DNA of 64,000 nt from Eupeodes corollae (lineage: Eukaryota > Arthropoda > Insecta > Diptera > Syrphidae). Location of the stretch: contig NC_079148.1 of assembly GCF_945859685.1 (NCBI RefSeq), positions 141,605,133-141,669,132 of the forward strand, given 5' to 3'. The position numbers and the translations under genes were made by a program. This document shows, in pieces, positions 48,871 to 59,690 of this stretch (positions are counted from its first letter, which is position 1; each line of letters starts with the position of its first letter). The notes beneath the pieces are model-generated. The model was not told where the DNA came from. It searched no databases and was given only the letters and a program-made list of their open reading frames with translations.

Positions 48871-49489
48871 GTGCGTTGGACTGCCATGCAAGAGGTATTG
48901 GGGTTGATCCCTGCCTATGCCACCCAAAGTTTTTTTTTCACGGGTACTGCCTCTTGCGAGGAATTGACAAATTCACCAAGAGTAATTCTTTTCATGAAAA
49001 GTGCATTTTCAAATTTGCCGTTCGTATTCGACTTAAAACTGTATGTCCCTTTCATCCCTGACAACAGTACTCGCACACAGGAATGGTTGAGAGTTGTCAG
49101 TCACTAGGCCCTAGTTCTTACACAGCCTATAATAACCAATGGGAATCCTTCCAAAAGCAAACGTGAGGTCGAAGCATCATTGTGAAGCCGAAGCGGAAGC
49201 GTGTTTGTGTTTCAGCCAAAAAAGCCGTCCTCTAGACCAAAATTTAATGCGTACAATTTTGAAGCTCTTAACACTCTCAACAGAAAAAGAAACAAAAATG
49301 TTTAGTTTAATAGTTCTGGATCTGTTCAAGTACAATAAAGAAATACGATCAGGAAGTCTGAAGGTCAATTTGTCACTTGACAAATATGTAATCAAAGACC
49401 AATTCCCCTTAAAGAAAAATCTCAATTGTGCTTTACAAATTTTACAATTCTCAATTTAAATACTTTTATTTTATTTTTGACATTTGACG

Positions 49490-49995
49490 TTTTTCTTTTT
49501 TAGTTCAGAGCTGAGCACTGAGCAGAGTCTGAGCGAGCAAAGTAGAGTAGAGTTCTGAGCAGAGTATGTTCAGAGCTCTCTGATTTAATTATGAAACAAC
49601 TTAAGCACTAAACTTTCATAATTTTAAATGTCGTCTGTTTAAAGGCGTTCAAAATTTTCTTTAATCAAATTATTTAATAAAACAGTCATAGAGTTATTCC
49701 ATTTGACTCCTGAAATAAATTTGTTTCATAAAAATGCTATATGCAATTAGTTTTTTCTACATTATCTTTCCTTCTGCACTAAAGCGACTAGCCTCTTCCA
49801 TAATTGTTATGGTTTTGACGAACATTTTTTTTAATTTCCAGGCTTTCAAATGTCAAATTGTTTGTGTTCAGCATTTTACTGCGTTTACTCAGTTATTTTA
49901 TTCTGAGCTCACAGAGCGTGCTCTGAACATGTTCAGAACTAAAAAAGAAACACGAATTCGAAGCTCTGAACGATCAGAGCTCAAAAAGAAACACA
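49490..49995. repeat. inverted-repeat region rich in GTTCAGAGCT
   Basis: The left side reads tttcttttttagttcagagct (49492-49512). The right side holds inverted forms: gttcagaactaaaaaagaaa (49931-49950) and agctctgaacgatcagagctc...aaaaagaaac (about 49961-49993). Words of the type gttcagagct/agctctgaac recur many times within the two flanks. This pattern suggests a foldback-type element or MITE, but I could not fix its ends or a target duplication. Confidence 0.4.
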
Positions 49996-50800
49996 ATTAT
50001 TCTTTTCACATTTCACTAAAAAATAAAAACGCCAATTGACGTACGAAACGACACAAAAGATACGTTGCGTTGTTTTGACAGCTTAATTAAAATCACTCCA
50101 AGTTCCTAGCTCTGTTCAGTTTCTTGAACCCATTGCTGACTAATTGAATAGCATTTTATGGAACTGATATAAGCTTTACTTTTTATTTTGTTGCATTTGC
50201 TTGAGTTAAAAACTACCAAAATTGGCATCAATTGTCAATCTAATTTAAAAATGTATAAAAATATTAAAAAACAAGTTAATTTTCTTATTTTTTTACAAGA
50301 ATTTTAGTTATCTTCTTTATTTTTGTATCTCTTAACACAAATTTTATGGGAAGATTGAACCCTTTTAGATATGACCTTCAAGAATCTGTAAACAATTAAT
50401 TCGAAATAATTTCGCCGACCAATTTATAAGTCTGCTTAATTTTGACAGCCCAATAATGTACGCTTTGAAATAAAAATACAGTTGTAATTTTAGCTAGAGC
50501 TGCGTACCATGTTTAATTTTCAACTATATTTGATTTTAATGAAACCTTTTAGTTGAAAAACTTAAAGTGTCCATTCCTTTTTCACAAAAAATGTATGTAT
50601 ATTCATCCTTAATGCACGTTATTCAGAATTTCAAGAGAAAGTGAACTTTTGAGTGCATAGATAAAACACTTTGTATTGGTAGAAACTAAACTAGAGTGGA
50701 GAAACCACATCAATACTAGTACGGAGCACACCGATGCACCATGTTATCGAACATGCTTATTATTGACAACTGATGTAAACGGATCTGATAAAGAGAAAAG
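49996..50800. other. intergenic with a possible LINE scrap
   Basis: A+T-rich. Near 50684-50760 one frame reads VETKLEWRNHINTS, faintly like the LD.KL.W..HI motif of I/LOA-type elements, but it is too short to call. Confidence 0.3.
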
Positions 50801-50803
50801 TTA

Positions 50804-51112
50804 TGGCTGAATCACAAACACGCTTCAGCTTCGGCTGCGTCTGCGTTACGGTGGGCCAGCTTCGAGGTTGCTTCCAATGACATTGCTATTATTTCATTCC
50901 TCCAAAGAGAAAATATTTTGTTTGTTGACATTTTTTTCAGCTGTTGAGCTTCCGTTTGGAGTCACATTACGTTACATTACGTTCTTTTCCTTACAATTGT
51001 CAAACAAAACTTCAGGTCGAAGTTAAATTGTGATAGCATGCATTGAATTCCTATGGCTGAACTCGTAAAGGTCAGGTGAAGCCGAAGCTGAAGCGTGTTT
51101 GTGATTCAGACA
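50804..51112. mobile_element. MITE family M, uninterrupted copy
   Basis: 309 bp with inverted ends: tggctgaatcacaaacacgc... at the left and its complement ...gcgtgtttgtgattcagaca at the right, about 32 bp with one mismatch. It is flanked by TTA at 50801-50803 and 51113-51115. TTA/TAA duplications fit PIF/Harbinger-type MITEs (inference). No coding capacity. It gives the pre-insertion structure for the copy at 47117-49218. Confidence 0.85.
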
Positions 51113-51115
51113 TTA

Positions 51116-52976
51116 AAAGTTCAGCTACTAAGTACGTTTATAATTATTCGAGCTGTCAGTTTTATACGCTGACTCAACGCATGCGACAGATTCTATGGGT
51201 CGTCCATTGAGGATATAATTTTTATCATTTGGATTCTTAAGAATTTGTAAAAGATTGGAATTTAATAGTAACATATTTGTCTTTTTATTTCATTTTCCTG
51301 CTCTGTCAAATTTAAAGGAAAAAACTTCAAATATATTAAACTGCTCAAACCCTTTTCTACAGCTATCATTTTAATTCTGAGTTTAAAGCTGTTCAAAATT
51401 TCAATCAGTATGTCTAAGCATACAATATATTTGATCATAAATGGGCTTGAACCTTGAAATTCGCAGTGATAAAGGTCCCGTCATGTTAGAAACGGACATG
51501 ACCCATTCACTATAGAAGAAATCAGCAACAATTTCTTTAAACCATCAAACCTTGCCTAAACTGTCAATTTTCTGTCCAAATTTTGTGTGCCAAAACTTGT
51601 CATTAACAATATTTTTGATAAACAGCTTCGTTTAACTTTAAATGATAAAAAGTTAACATTTATTTTAAAGATGGTCAACCCAATTTCAAATATATTGTTC
51701 TTGGAAAAAAAAAACTCCAAGAAACCCATCCTTTCCATCACCATATTCGTCGTCATCCTTTTTGATATATTTATATTTTTTGTTTTTTTTTTTCTTTTCT
51801 TCATTTTATAATTCTTCAACTTTTGCCGCTATTGACAGTTCCCTCGGGTGTTGGGTACTTTCGTCTTTGAAACTTTGAAAAAATAAAATATAAAAATAGG
51901 AAAAAGAGTCCTGTTTAAAAATTTTACTCTCAAGATTATGGTAAGTAGAGGCATTTCCGAGAAAAAAAAGGAAAATAAAAAAGTGAGAAGAGGAAGAAAA
52001 CAATTGGACATTGAGACAATGCCTCTTTAGTAAAACTTCGACAAGCTGCCTTGGCAAAACATTTTTATTCCATTTATATGAGCAACAAACAGAAGAAAGA
52101 GGGAAGCGAATGAAGATGCGCGCCAAGACCCAGGACCAAAAGAAACCGCGAGACCGAGAAACCAAGGGACCTTTGCCTTCCGCAAAATTGTGAGCCTTCC
52201 AAAATTCTGTCTTGTGGTTTCCCTTCGAGTGGTCTTATGGTGGGTTATGAATGCTGATGACGGACGACCGAAGACGCCACAACGACGCGACGCACGACCA
52301 ACGATGACGACGAACGGATGGAGGATGATGTCGCTTAAGTTGGCAAATGATGTTAGGAAACAAAATCAAATTCATTTCTGTTTTTTTCATCCCTACGCAT
52401 TTAAGGGATGACTGCGTTCGTTAACTTCGCTTTGTTATCCTGTTTTTTTAGGGATTGGATGAGTTCGAGGGCTTTTGGGTGGAGAGTGGGTGTTAGAGAA
52501 TATAGGCATTCAAGTGTTTTGAAGGATGATGCCTGCGATGGGGATGATGGTGACGAAGTTGTCAATGTCACTGGGTTGGGGGTAGAAAATGATTCTTTGC
52601 ACAAGGTTCGTTGGTTTGGTTTTTTTTCCATTTTGTTGGGGTTTCATTCAAAAATGTATGGGTGAATTTTTTTTATTCTTGATGATATTCAGGAGAGTTT
52701 ATGTATTTTCCTAAGTTCGATTTTCTGCTGCTCAACATTTACCTGAGATAAGACACGTTCTGTGAAATTAGTAATTGGATAATGAGCAAGATAAAGGCAG
52801 GTAATTCTTTTTTCTGGTTCCTGAGATTCATCCTTATAATGTTTGCCTAAGGCCCTGTGAAAGTATATATACATAGATAAACATCAGGTATCTATTGGCA
52901 CCAGAAAATTTATGAAGACTGAAGGGCACTCCAAAATGAGTCTTTACGTCGTCGTCGTATTCAGCACATCTATATC
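51116..52976. other. intergenic, no gene seen
   Basis: A+T-rich, with a patch of higher G+C and gac/cga-rich simple sequence at about 52100-52330. Several short frames without domains lie between 52010 and 52670. Confidence 0.35.
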
Positions 52977-52978
52977 TA

Positions 52979-54169
52979 CACTGAACCAAATCGGTGGGTA
53001 ATATAAAGGAAAGTGGTCGTTATTATGATTAAAAAATCGTCAATTTTATTCCAGTCAATCTTATGATGAAATGAAAAACAGCTCGTCAATATAATGACAG
53101 TTTTTTTGTTTTGTAAGTATAATGAAAAAAATGTGCCCTTAAATTCGTTATAAGAACAGTAAATCTGTTCTTCATAAACATGATGAATGTTTTTGAATTT
53201 TTTTTACAAAAGCCATTTTTTCGATTTTATGAAAAATTCGTCAATAAAAAAGATACGAATTCTGCTATATTATAACTAAATTCGTTGTTTTAATAATAGT
53301 ATTCATCAATATGACTATTTATTTTATCAATATCGTAAGAAAATGTCTTCAATATAATGACTAATACCATCATATTGATTATTCATTGATTTCATCAATA
53401 TGATGATCAAAATTCTCCACTCCACCATCATACTGATGATTGCATTTGTCAGTATGATGATTATTTACATCAAAATAAACAATTTTCTCAATATATTGAC
53501 GAATTTTATGATATAATATAATGAAATAACTGTAAAAAATCATTCATAAATTTACTCGTCTTTCATCAATATTATAAACTTCGACAATATGATGATATTA
53601 ATGTGAAGAAGTGTTTTACAAATATGGTGAAAACATACGTTAATATGATGAATAAATCATTCATAAGTATGATAATTAACTTCATCAATATGATAAATGT
53701 GAAGGAATCAGTCACAAATATGATGAGTGAGCTCGTCAATTTGAGGTTCTAAATGTAATGAGATTCGAGTTAAATATGATGAACGAATTCATCAGTTTTA
53801 CGAACTCTTATTCAAAGAAATTTTTTGTTGATTGCACTCAAATTTCATAAATGTTAAGAAATCAGTTATTAATATGATGAACTAGATGTGAGTATTAAAT
53901 AAGATGATTTTCTTCATTTATAAATGTGAAAAAATCATTCGTCAATGTGAAAATTTAATTGATAAAAAAGTATTCATTAAAACGATGACTGCTTTCATCA
54001 ATATGAAGAATCTGTGTGCGAAAAAATTATTTAAAAATGCTTTTAATTTCCTTCATCACTTGGATGAATTTCAAAAACATTTATCAATATGATGATTGCA
54101 TTCTTCAATATGATTAATAATTATCAGAAACGCCGTTTATCAATATGATGACAGTTATTTTGTTCAGTG
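52979..54169. mobile_element. TA-flanked element filled with TCATCAATATGATGA repeats
   Basis: Outer ends are cactgaac (52979-52986) and gttcagtg (54162-54169), each next to TA (52977-52978 and 54170-54171), giving an 8-bp inverted terminus and a TA duplication. The interior of about 1.19 kb is dominated by diverged copies of a near-palindrome, tcatcaatatgatga, about every 20-25 bp by eye, for example near 53395, 53430, 53448, 53585, 53640, 53684, 53715, 53868 and 54140. No coding region. It resembles a MITE or foldback element that has expanded a minisatellite. I know no named family for it. Confidence 0.65.
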
Positions 54170-54171
54170 TA

Positions 54172-55330
54172 CATTTATCAGGATATAAAAAATTGGAATT
54201 TTATTAGCTAAATGAAATGATTTACCTCTCGTGTGCAACCTTTGAGGGATGTGAAAGATGGATTTTTGAACAGGAGTGTGTTGGGGAATGATATGGGTTT
54301 TATTTTGATGCGGTGATGACGTTATTTTTTGGAAAGACAAAAACCTAATAAAAAAGATTTTTCGCTGAATATTGATGAATTTGTAAATTTCTAAGAAAAA
54401 AAATATTGAAATTTTCTCAAAACATGAAAAGAGGGAGGCTTCATTTTTTAAAAAAGTGAGGGAGCAATAATTTTAAAGGGAAATTCCATTCATTTATTTG
54501 TTTTGTTTTTTGTTTCCATTTCCCATAAAATATGGGGTTTTGAGTTTCAAAAGCTGCTTTTATGAATCGCGTCCACTTTCAGAATTCTTATAAATTAACC
54601 TTGTGCTATTCATCATTAATTCAATATCATTTTTCCTATAAATCAAAACTGTTTTGATTCCATTTGGTGCTGCATATTAATTTATCTGGCTAAAGTAGTA
54701 CGAGTATATGGTTAATTTATTCTAAGGATACGAACTTAATTAAGGGCGAGTAAATTATATGCTGCAGTGAGAAATATTTTGTGTTTATGGGGGTGTTATA
54801 GCCACAAATATAAGCATTAAGAGCTTTTCATAAATAAAGGAGTAAGGAAGGTAGGTTTAGGTGTTTTGATATATATATTCTAGGAAATTAAAGGTGAAGG
54901 TATTGTTTATTCGGAAAATGATTATTGATGAATGTTGGAGGTTGGTATATTTTCTGGTGAAAAAGTAAGGTTGGATTTCGAGGTTGATTATAGATGAAAC
55001 ATATAAGGTTTGAATTTGATTGAATTCCTAGAAATGGGATAAGTAAGTGGTAAATATATATTGAAATGACATTCATATCTTTGCTTATATTACAATCCTG
55101 AGTGTTTTCTCTTTAATCCAAGAACAGAAAAAGGCACTTACGTATGTTTGAAAAGAATCTTTCAGGTACTTAAAATCACACTTTGTAAACACTCTTAATG
55201 AGCAATCAATCTTAAAAGTTGTTACATTGTAAGCTCACTGAGAAGTTTCGTTATATGAAATGACTTTTGTTTAGCCTTGATATTGGACACTTGATTTGGC
55301 ATTTAACCACAAAGTTTCAGTGTAGACAAA
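54172..55330. other. intergenic, no gene seen
   Basis: A+T-rich, nothing recognisable. Confidence 0.35.
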
Positions 55331-55399
55331 CAGATCTGGAAATGTATAAAGCAATGACTGTTTGAGGAAGACGCTCTGACGCAAAACGAAAAAACACCT

Positions 55400-56183
55400 C
55401 CATCGAAAATCTTTAAAAGTTCTTTGGATTAAAACAAATCAACATGGGTTTAGAAAAGATTGCGGCACCAACTCGGGACCTTGATATAAACTGATTTAAA
55501 AGGATAATAAATATCCTTAGAAAGATGAAAATTCGGCGAATTTCTAGTAGTGGAAGCAGTTGGTACACATTTTGTTTAAAGAAATGGAAACTAAAAAACT
55601 CTCCAAATATGACAGTATAGAAGTGGGAGATTTATACTACGAAATGCTAGAAGAGTATTTTGAATAGCTTCCCAAACTAAAATATGGTTTGAAGAATTAC
55701 AAATTCCGCACAGTCCAACAGAATCAAACATAGAAGGTTAATGAGCAAACCATAGAGAAGCCTAACAAAGTTCAGCCTGACCATGATACCCTTGAACCCC
55801 AGTACCAGAATACGAACGCAGTTAATGATGAAAAGTCGCTTTTTGAATTGGTATCAGAGGCTACTCTAAATGTATCCATCAATTGTGAAGAAAACGAAGA
55901 AGTAATTTTTCTACACTTGACCAGACTCTAGACTAATAAATCGTTTAAATATGATAATAAGCAATTACATAGTAATATATTGCTAACGCCAAATACTTCA
56001 GCGAATATTAAACTGGAAATGAAAGCAATACGTACCGAAGAAACAACAACGAATTCGATGCAGGGGAATTCAAGTTATAATGAGAGTCAGCTCACAGACC
56101 ACATAAATAATAATAATAAAAGTATAATCTTCTACACCAGGCAGTTATACGGAAACAAAGTCCCACTGCAAATCTTAGTGTAA
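55400..56183 (+). pseudogene. unidentified broken reading frame
   Basis: From an ATG at 55584 to a stop at 56183 the same frame runs about 200 codons with only three stops (after DLYYEMLEEYFE, after TVQQNQT and after LHLTRL). Upstream, in another frame from 55444, MGLEKIAAPTRDLDIN, then FKRIINILRKMKIRRISSSG read as natural protein, joined by a frameshift near 55560. The composition is unlike the surrounding low-complexity frames: acidic and mixed, with a C-terminal half rich in N, T and Q. I do not recognise a domain. It could be a decayed host gene or an accessory ORF of a mobile element. Confidence 0.45.
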
Positions 56184-56299
56184 TTTCCGACGCTTCGACT
56201 TATTCAACAAGTGACACAATTTCCAATAGTTTGATACAAATAAAATTTGAGTAACATCGCGATATTTCTGCCATATTTTTGAAGTGGAGGCTTTGAAAT

Positions 56300-56520
56300 A
56301 ACAATATTTATTTGAAGTCGATATCTCTTCTGGTTCTTTAGCTATGGACGACAAAAAAAAACGTATGTACGTACCCACGAACGCACAGGCATCTCTGTAA
56401 AAAAATTTATTTTGACTCTATTGACAGTCGAAACGTAGAGAAATATCAAATTTTCAATTCGACAAATCGGACCCATTACAATAACTTCTTATGGGAAGTC
56501 AATAATCGAGAATCGATATT
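56300..56520 (-). repeat. dispersed repeat family R, copy 2
   Basis: Reverse complement of the repeat at 15041-15360: acttcccataagaagttatt, gtaatgggtccgatttgtcg, the ctacgtttcg block, and cgtcgtccatagctaaagaa then ccagaagagatatcgacttc in the same order. No Helitron end is visible beside this copy. No coding potential. Confidence 0.65.
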
Positions 56521-56817
56521 AAGGTTTTTTGAGATATCAAATGGGATTTATATTTTTAAAAACAACAATTGCTGTAAATACATTTTTCAATTTTAAAATA
56601 CAAAAATTATTTGTAGACTCTTTGTCGTACATTTTGTATTTAAATTACGTTAGTATCAAAACGCCCACCTATATTTTTTTGAAATGCTTTTTGCATATCT
56701 CAATGTTATCCTCTATTAAACAAAATGTATTTTGAATTCAACATCTCTGCTGGTTATTGAGATATGACCAGCGAATTAAGGTATTTCGAACGTACATTAA
56801 ATTCCTATGTTAAGTTA

Positions 56818-56872
56818 AAAATGAAGGTCCTCAGGGATCCACTTTAGGGCCACCTCTGTTTTACCTTTCCCT
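56818..56872 (+). pseudogene. LINE reverse-transcriptase scrap
   Basis: A short frame reads EGPQGSTLGPPLFYLS, the GVPQGS.LGP.LF motif of non-LTR reverse transcriptases. The flanks are unrecognisable. The length is only about 55 bp, but the motif is specific. Confidence 0.4.
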
Positions 56873-58349
56873 ACACTAACATTACCAAATAAAAGAGATA
56901 TCAAAACACTGTGAAACAAGCTTTTTTCTCTATTAAAATTTTTAATCCCACTTCCATACATTTTATAAATATTACAAAATGGATTGCATTTTACTCTAAA
57001 AAAAAACAAGGTCCTTATTGTAAAACTTAATAACAAAGCTCAGTTGCTATGTTCCTTGTTTAACATTATACATTTTCATCAATAGAACTCTTGTTTAGAA
57101 TTGTGTTATTACATTTTTATTCAAATCGCCTGATAGGTTACTGTTTGCAACTAATTCCCAGTTCAATCCTTTTTGTTTTTTCTTATTTAAAGGAAGAAAT
57201 AAAAGTCGAAAACGCCAAAACGAGTGAAAAAAAATAATTTAAAACTGGATGGATTACATTCCACCTAAAATTTCCATTTTCAATTTTCTAAAGATCTATT
57301 TTTGTTGTATGGTTTTTGTTTATTGTCTAAAAGTTATTTACCAATAAACCATGCCAAAACACAGATTATCTGTTTCCATTTATTTTTGAAAAATAAATGC
57401 TTTATCTTTCTCACAGTGAAGGAAAAACCTTTAGCAGAGTAGATGAAAATAAAATCTATATGTAGATAGATTTAGAAAGGTACACAAAAATAACATTAAC
57501 TTCAGTTTTAAAATATGTATCCTTTTGGCTGTTTGTCACGCTTTTACGAAACGAAATAATCTTGTATAACCATAACATTGATCCGTCTTTAACCTAGTTC
57601 TTATTTCGTATGTTTGCTTTTTTTGTTTTTAAAAAAGCCTCCACGTTAAACCCAAAAACCAAAACCAAACTTAAACCCAACCAAACCAAACAAAACATCA
57701 GACAGATAGACTCCTAATTTCTCTAGCCCTACCCTATAGCGTATATATACCAAACCTTAACTGATGAGACTGTCTTTATCGGCCTAGAAGCCCGCCCGCC
57801 GCCACTTTTAAAAACAAACAACTCGAATGAACAAACGACCACCATTTCTATTGTGTTTTGAAAGTAAGTGTTTTTTGTATGGAGGTGGGTGTGGGTTTGT
57901 TTGAAAACGGTGTGTGTCTATTCCTGGGCCTCTGCCAGAACAATGCATTTCACAGGATTTTATTTAAACATTCAAAGCTCCTCCGCGCGCAATGAGGCTT
58001 TCACCACAAATCCTATGTTGCCGTTATTTGCTTACGGTGTCACGTAGTTAAGACTTTATTTTACGTGCTGGCAAAAAAGAGAAGGGGAGAATTTTTTCGT
58101 CTATCCAACCCACAATAAGATGAGAATGAATTACCAAAATGCCTTCATTAGAATCAACAATTGAAAGGAGATAAAAGAAAAAAGAAAAAGCTAGGATATT
58201 TTTCACCTTTCCCTCTGTTTTAGCCAAAATATTCAGAGGGCTCCTCTATATCTCAGTGCTACAATATAAACAAAATGATTCTTTTAAAATGCTAATGATA
58301 GTAGGTATAAGTTCAAGAATCATTTAAAAATTTACTTTAATGGTGTATT
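56873..58349. other. intergenic, no gene seen
   Basis: A+T-rich. The part at 57640-57900 is more balanced, with an aaacc-type simple tract. No gene recognised. Confidence 0.35.
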
Positions 58350-58359
58350 ACACAAATGA

Positions 58360-58620
58360 AAATGTCATTATTGACAAATGAAGTGAAACAAGGGTGGACT
58401 CTTAGTCCGCTTCTATTATTTTTAATTATGTTGATTGCTTTTTTATAAGGAGATCTAATGTTTCTCACTGTAGTTGTAATGTCGTTATGTAAGTTTCGAT
58501 TCATGTTGATTATACATGTTTTTGGTTTAGGTTATAAAACAATTTTGATGGAAACCATGAAGGATGGACCAAGAACTATAACATAATAAGAGAAGTAAAA
58601 GTAATGGTGGAGAAATGGAA
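58360..58620 (+). pseudogene. LINE reverse-transcriptase relic
   Basis: One frame reads TNEVKQGWTLSPLLLFLIML near 58375-58435, matching the VKQGC.LSP.LF..... motif of RTE/R4-type reverse transcriptases. Farther on, VKVMVEKWKMFI resembles the segment after YADD. No YADD remains. The clade cannot be decided. Confidence 0.45.
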
Positions 58621-59147
58621 AATGTTTATTTATTCTAAAAGTTTGGAGTTCAAATTGTCGAAATGGCAATTTTGGTTTCAATTAAAAAAAACAAAATTTG
58701 AATTCTAGCTAAGGAACTTTTTAAACTAGATAATGTACTAATTTTTATTTCCAAACCATTTTTGTACGTCTTTTCCCAAATTCGCTCGACAATTTTTACT
58801 TTTTTCAGGAGTTCAGAAAATCTAGAGTTAACAAATTTTAACGTTTAAAATCGAAAGTTAAAAACGTCAATTTTAAGTGAATAAAATCAAAATTATTAGT
58901 TGAAAATATAAATCCTTAAGTTATGTTCAATTTTGACTAGGTCCTTAATTTGCTATATAATAATTACGGTAGCTTCTCTAGCTTTAAGGCAGTACCTAGG
59001 TATTTAAATAAGCGGACAAAATAAGAATGAAGACAATATTTTTTTCGCCAATATGTATAACTTGGAATAATTTGAACGATTAAAATGTTTGTGAGATAAA
59101 TGTTTTGTGGACAAGGGCATTTATCATAATAATCTTAATGTTAAGAT
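58621..59147. other. intergenic, no gene seen
   Basis: A+T-rich, nothing recognisable. Confidence 0.35.
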
Positions 59148-59150
59148 AAT

Positions 59151-59687
59151 GGGCGGTGTGAATAAAAACGAGTAGGACAAGTAAATACTTGAACATATCA
59201 AAATTACAAGTAAACGCCAAAATTGAAGTGAATAAAACAAGTATTTACTCTTACTCGCGAGTAAATACTTGAGAGGCTAGTAAAACCCGGAAAAATGCCA
59301 ATTTTGGTGTGAATAAACGCAAGTAAATACTTCTGTAGCAAGTAAATATTCGTCTACTCGCAAGTCAACCCGACCCCAGACTTGCAGTCGTACTTGTACA
59401 CGAAAGATGGCTCAGTTTAGGCGAAAACAGAACGTTAGGCGAAAACAGAACAAGTCACAACAGTAAATGATGCGTAGTCTGTGTGGCGCTACAAGTATTT
59501 ACTTGCCTTTTTTGTGAATTCAGTTGTCTCGCGAGTAAATACTTGCTAGTAAACCCTCGGGTTGACGAGTACACGGTCACAAGTAAACTCGACGCTTTAT
59601 TCACATCGGTTTACTTGGAGTTTAAATACTCGTTACACTTTACTTGTAAGTAAATACTCGTCATACTCGTTTTTATTCACACCGCCC
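59151..59687. mobile_element. MITE with perfect 24-bp ends and CAAGTAAATACTTG repeats
   Basis: Perfect inverted termini of 24 bp: gggcggtgtgaataaaaacg... at 59151-59174 and the complement at 59664-59687. They are flanked by AAT at 59148-59150 and 59688-59690. The interior repeats the near-palindrome caagtaaatacttg, or a half of it, at least eight times (near 59180, 59251, 59268, 59330, 59500, 59535, 59620 and 59647), plus a 17-bp direct repeat ttaggcgaaaacagaac with 18-bp period (59417-59451). No coding capacity. The perfect termini suggest a younger element than its neighbours. The 3-bp duplication hints at PIF/Harbinger, though AAT is not the usual TWA. Confidence 0.8.
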
Positions 59688-59690
59688 AAT

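Larger units (their letters stand above)
47323..49116 (+). mobile_element. tRNA-derived SINE, copy 4, split by a LINE
   Basis: The SINE is in two parts: 47323-47359 (cgtagtacccgtggcatg...gcgttggact) and 48871-49116 (gtgcgttggactgccatgca... to the 3' region). It is flanked by the 11-bp direct repeat cttacacagcc at 47312-47322 and 49117-49127, its own target duplication inside the MITE. The 12-bp gtgcgttggact is doubled at the inner junctions by the LINE insertion. Box A region tggcatgatggttagtgcg is intact in the left part. Confidence 0.9.
47117..49218. mobile_element. MITE family M, copy interrupted by SINE and LINE
   Basis: The left end, tggctgaaacacaaacacgc... (47117-47149), and right end (49186-49218) are 33-bp inverted repeats with one mismatch. 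The left flank is taa; the right flank has diverged. Without the SINE and LINE the MITE would be 297 bp, close to the uninterrupted copy at 50804-51112 (309 bp). No coding capacity. Family M copy 2 has a TTA duplication, suggesting a PIF/Harbinger origin. Confidence 0.85.

Noticed and set aside
53030..54160. CRISPR-like or ordinary satellite array from repeated TCATCAATATGATGA words
   Set aside because: Spacing and repeat sequence are irregular, the units are near-palindromic and diverged, and the block has transposon-like ends with TA duplications in a eukaryotic context.
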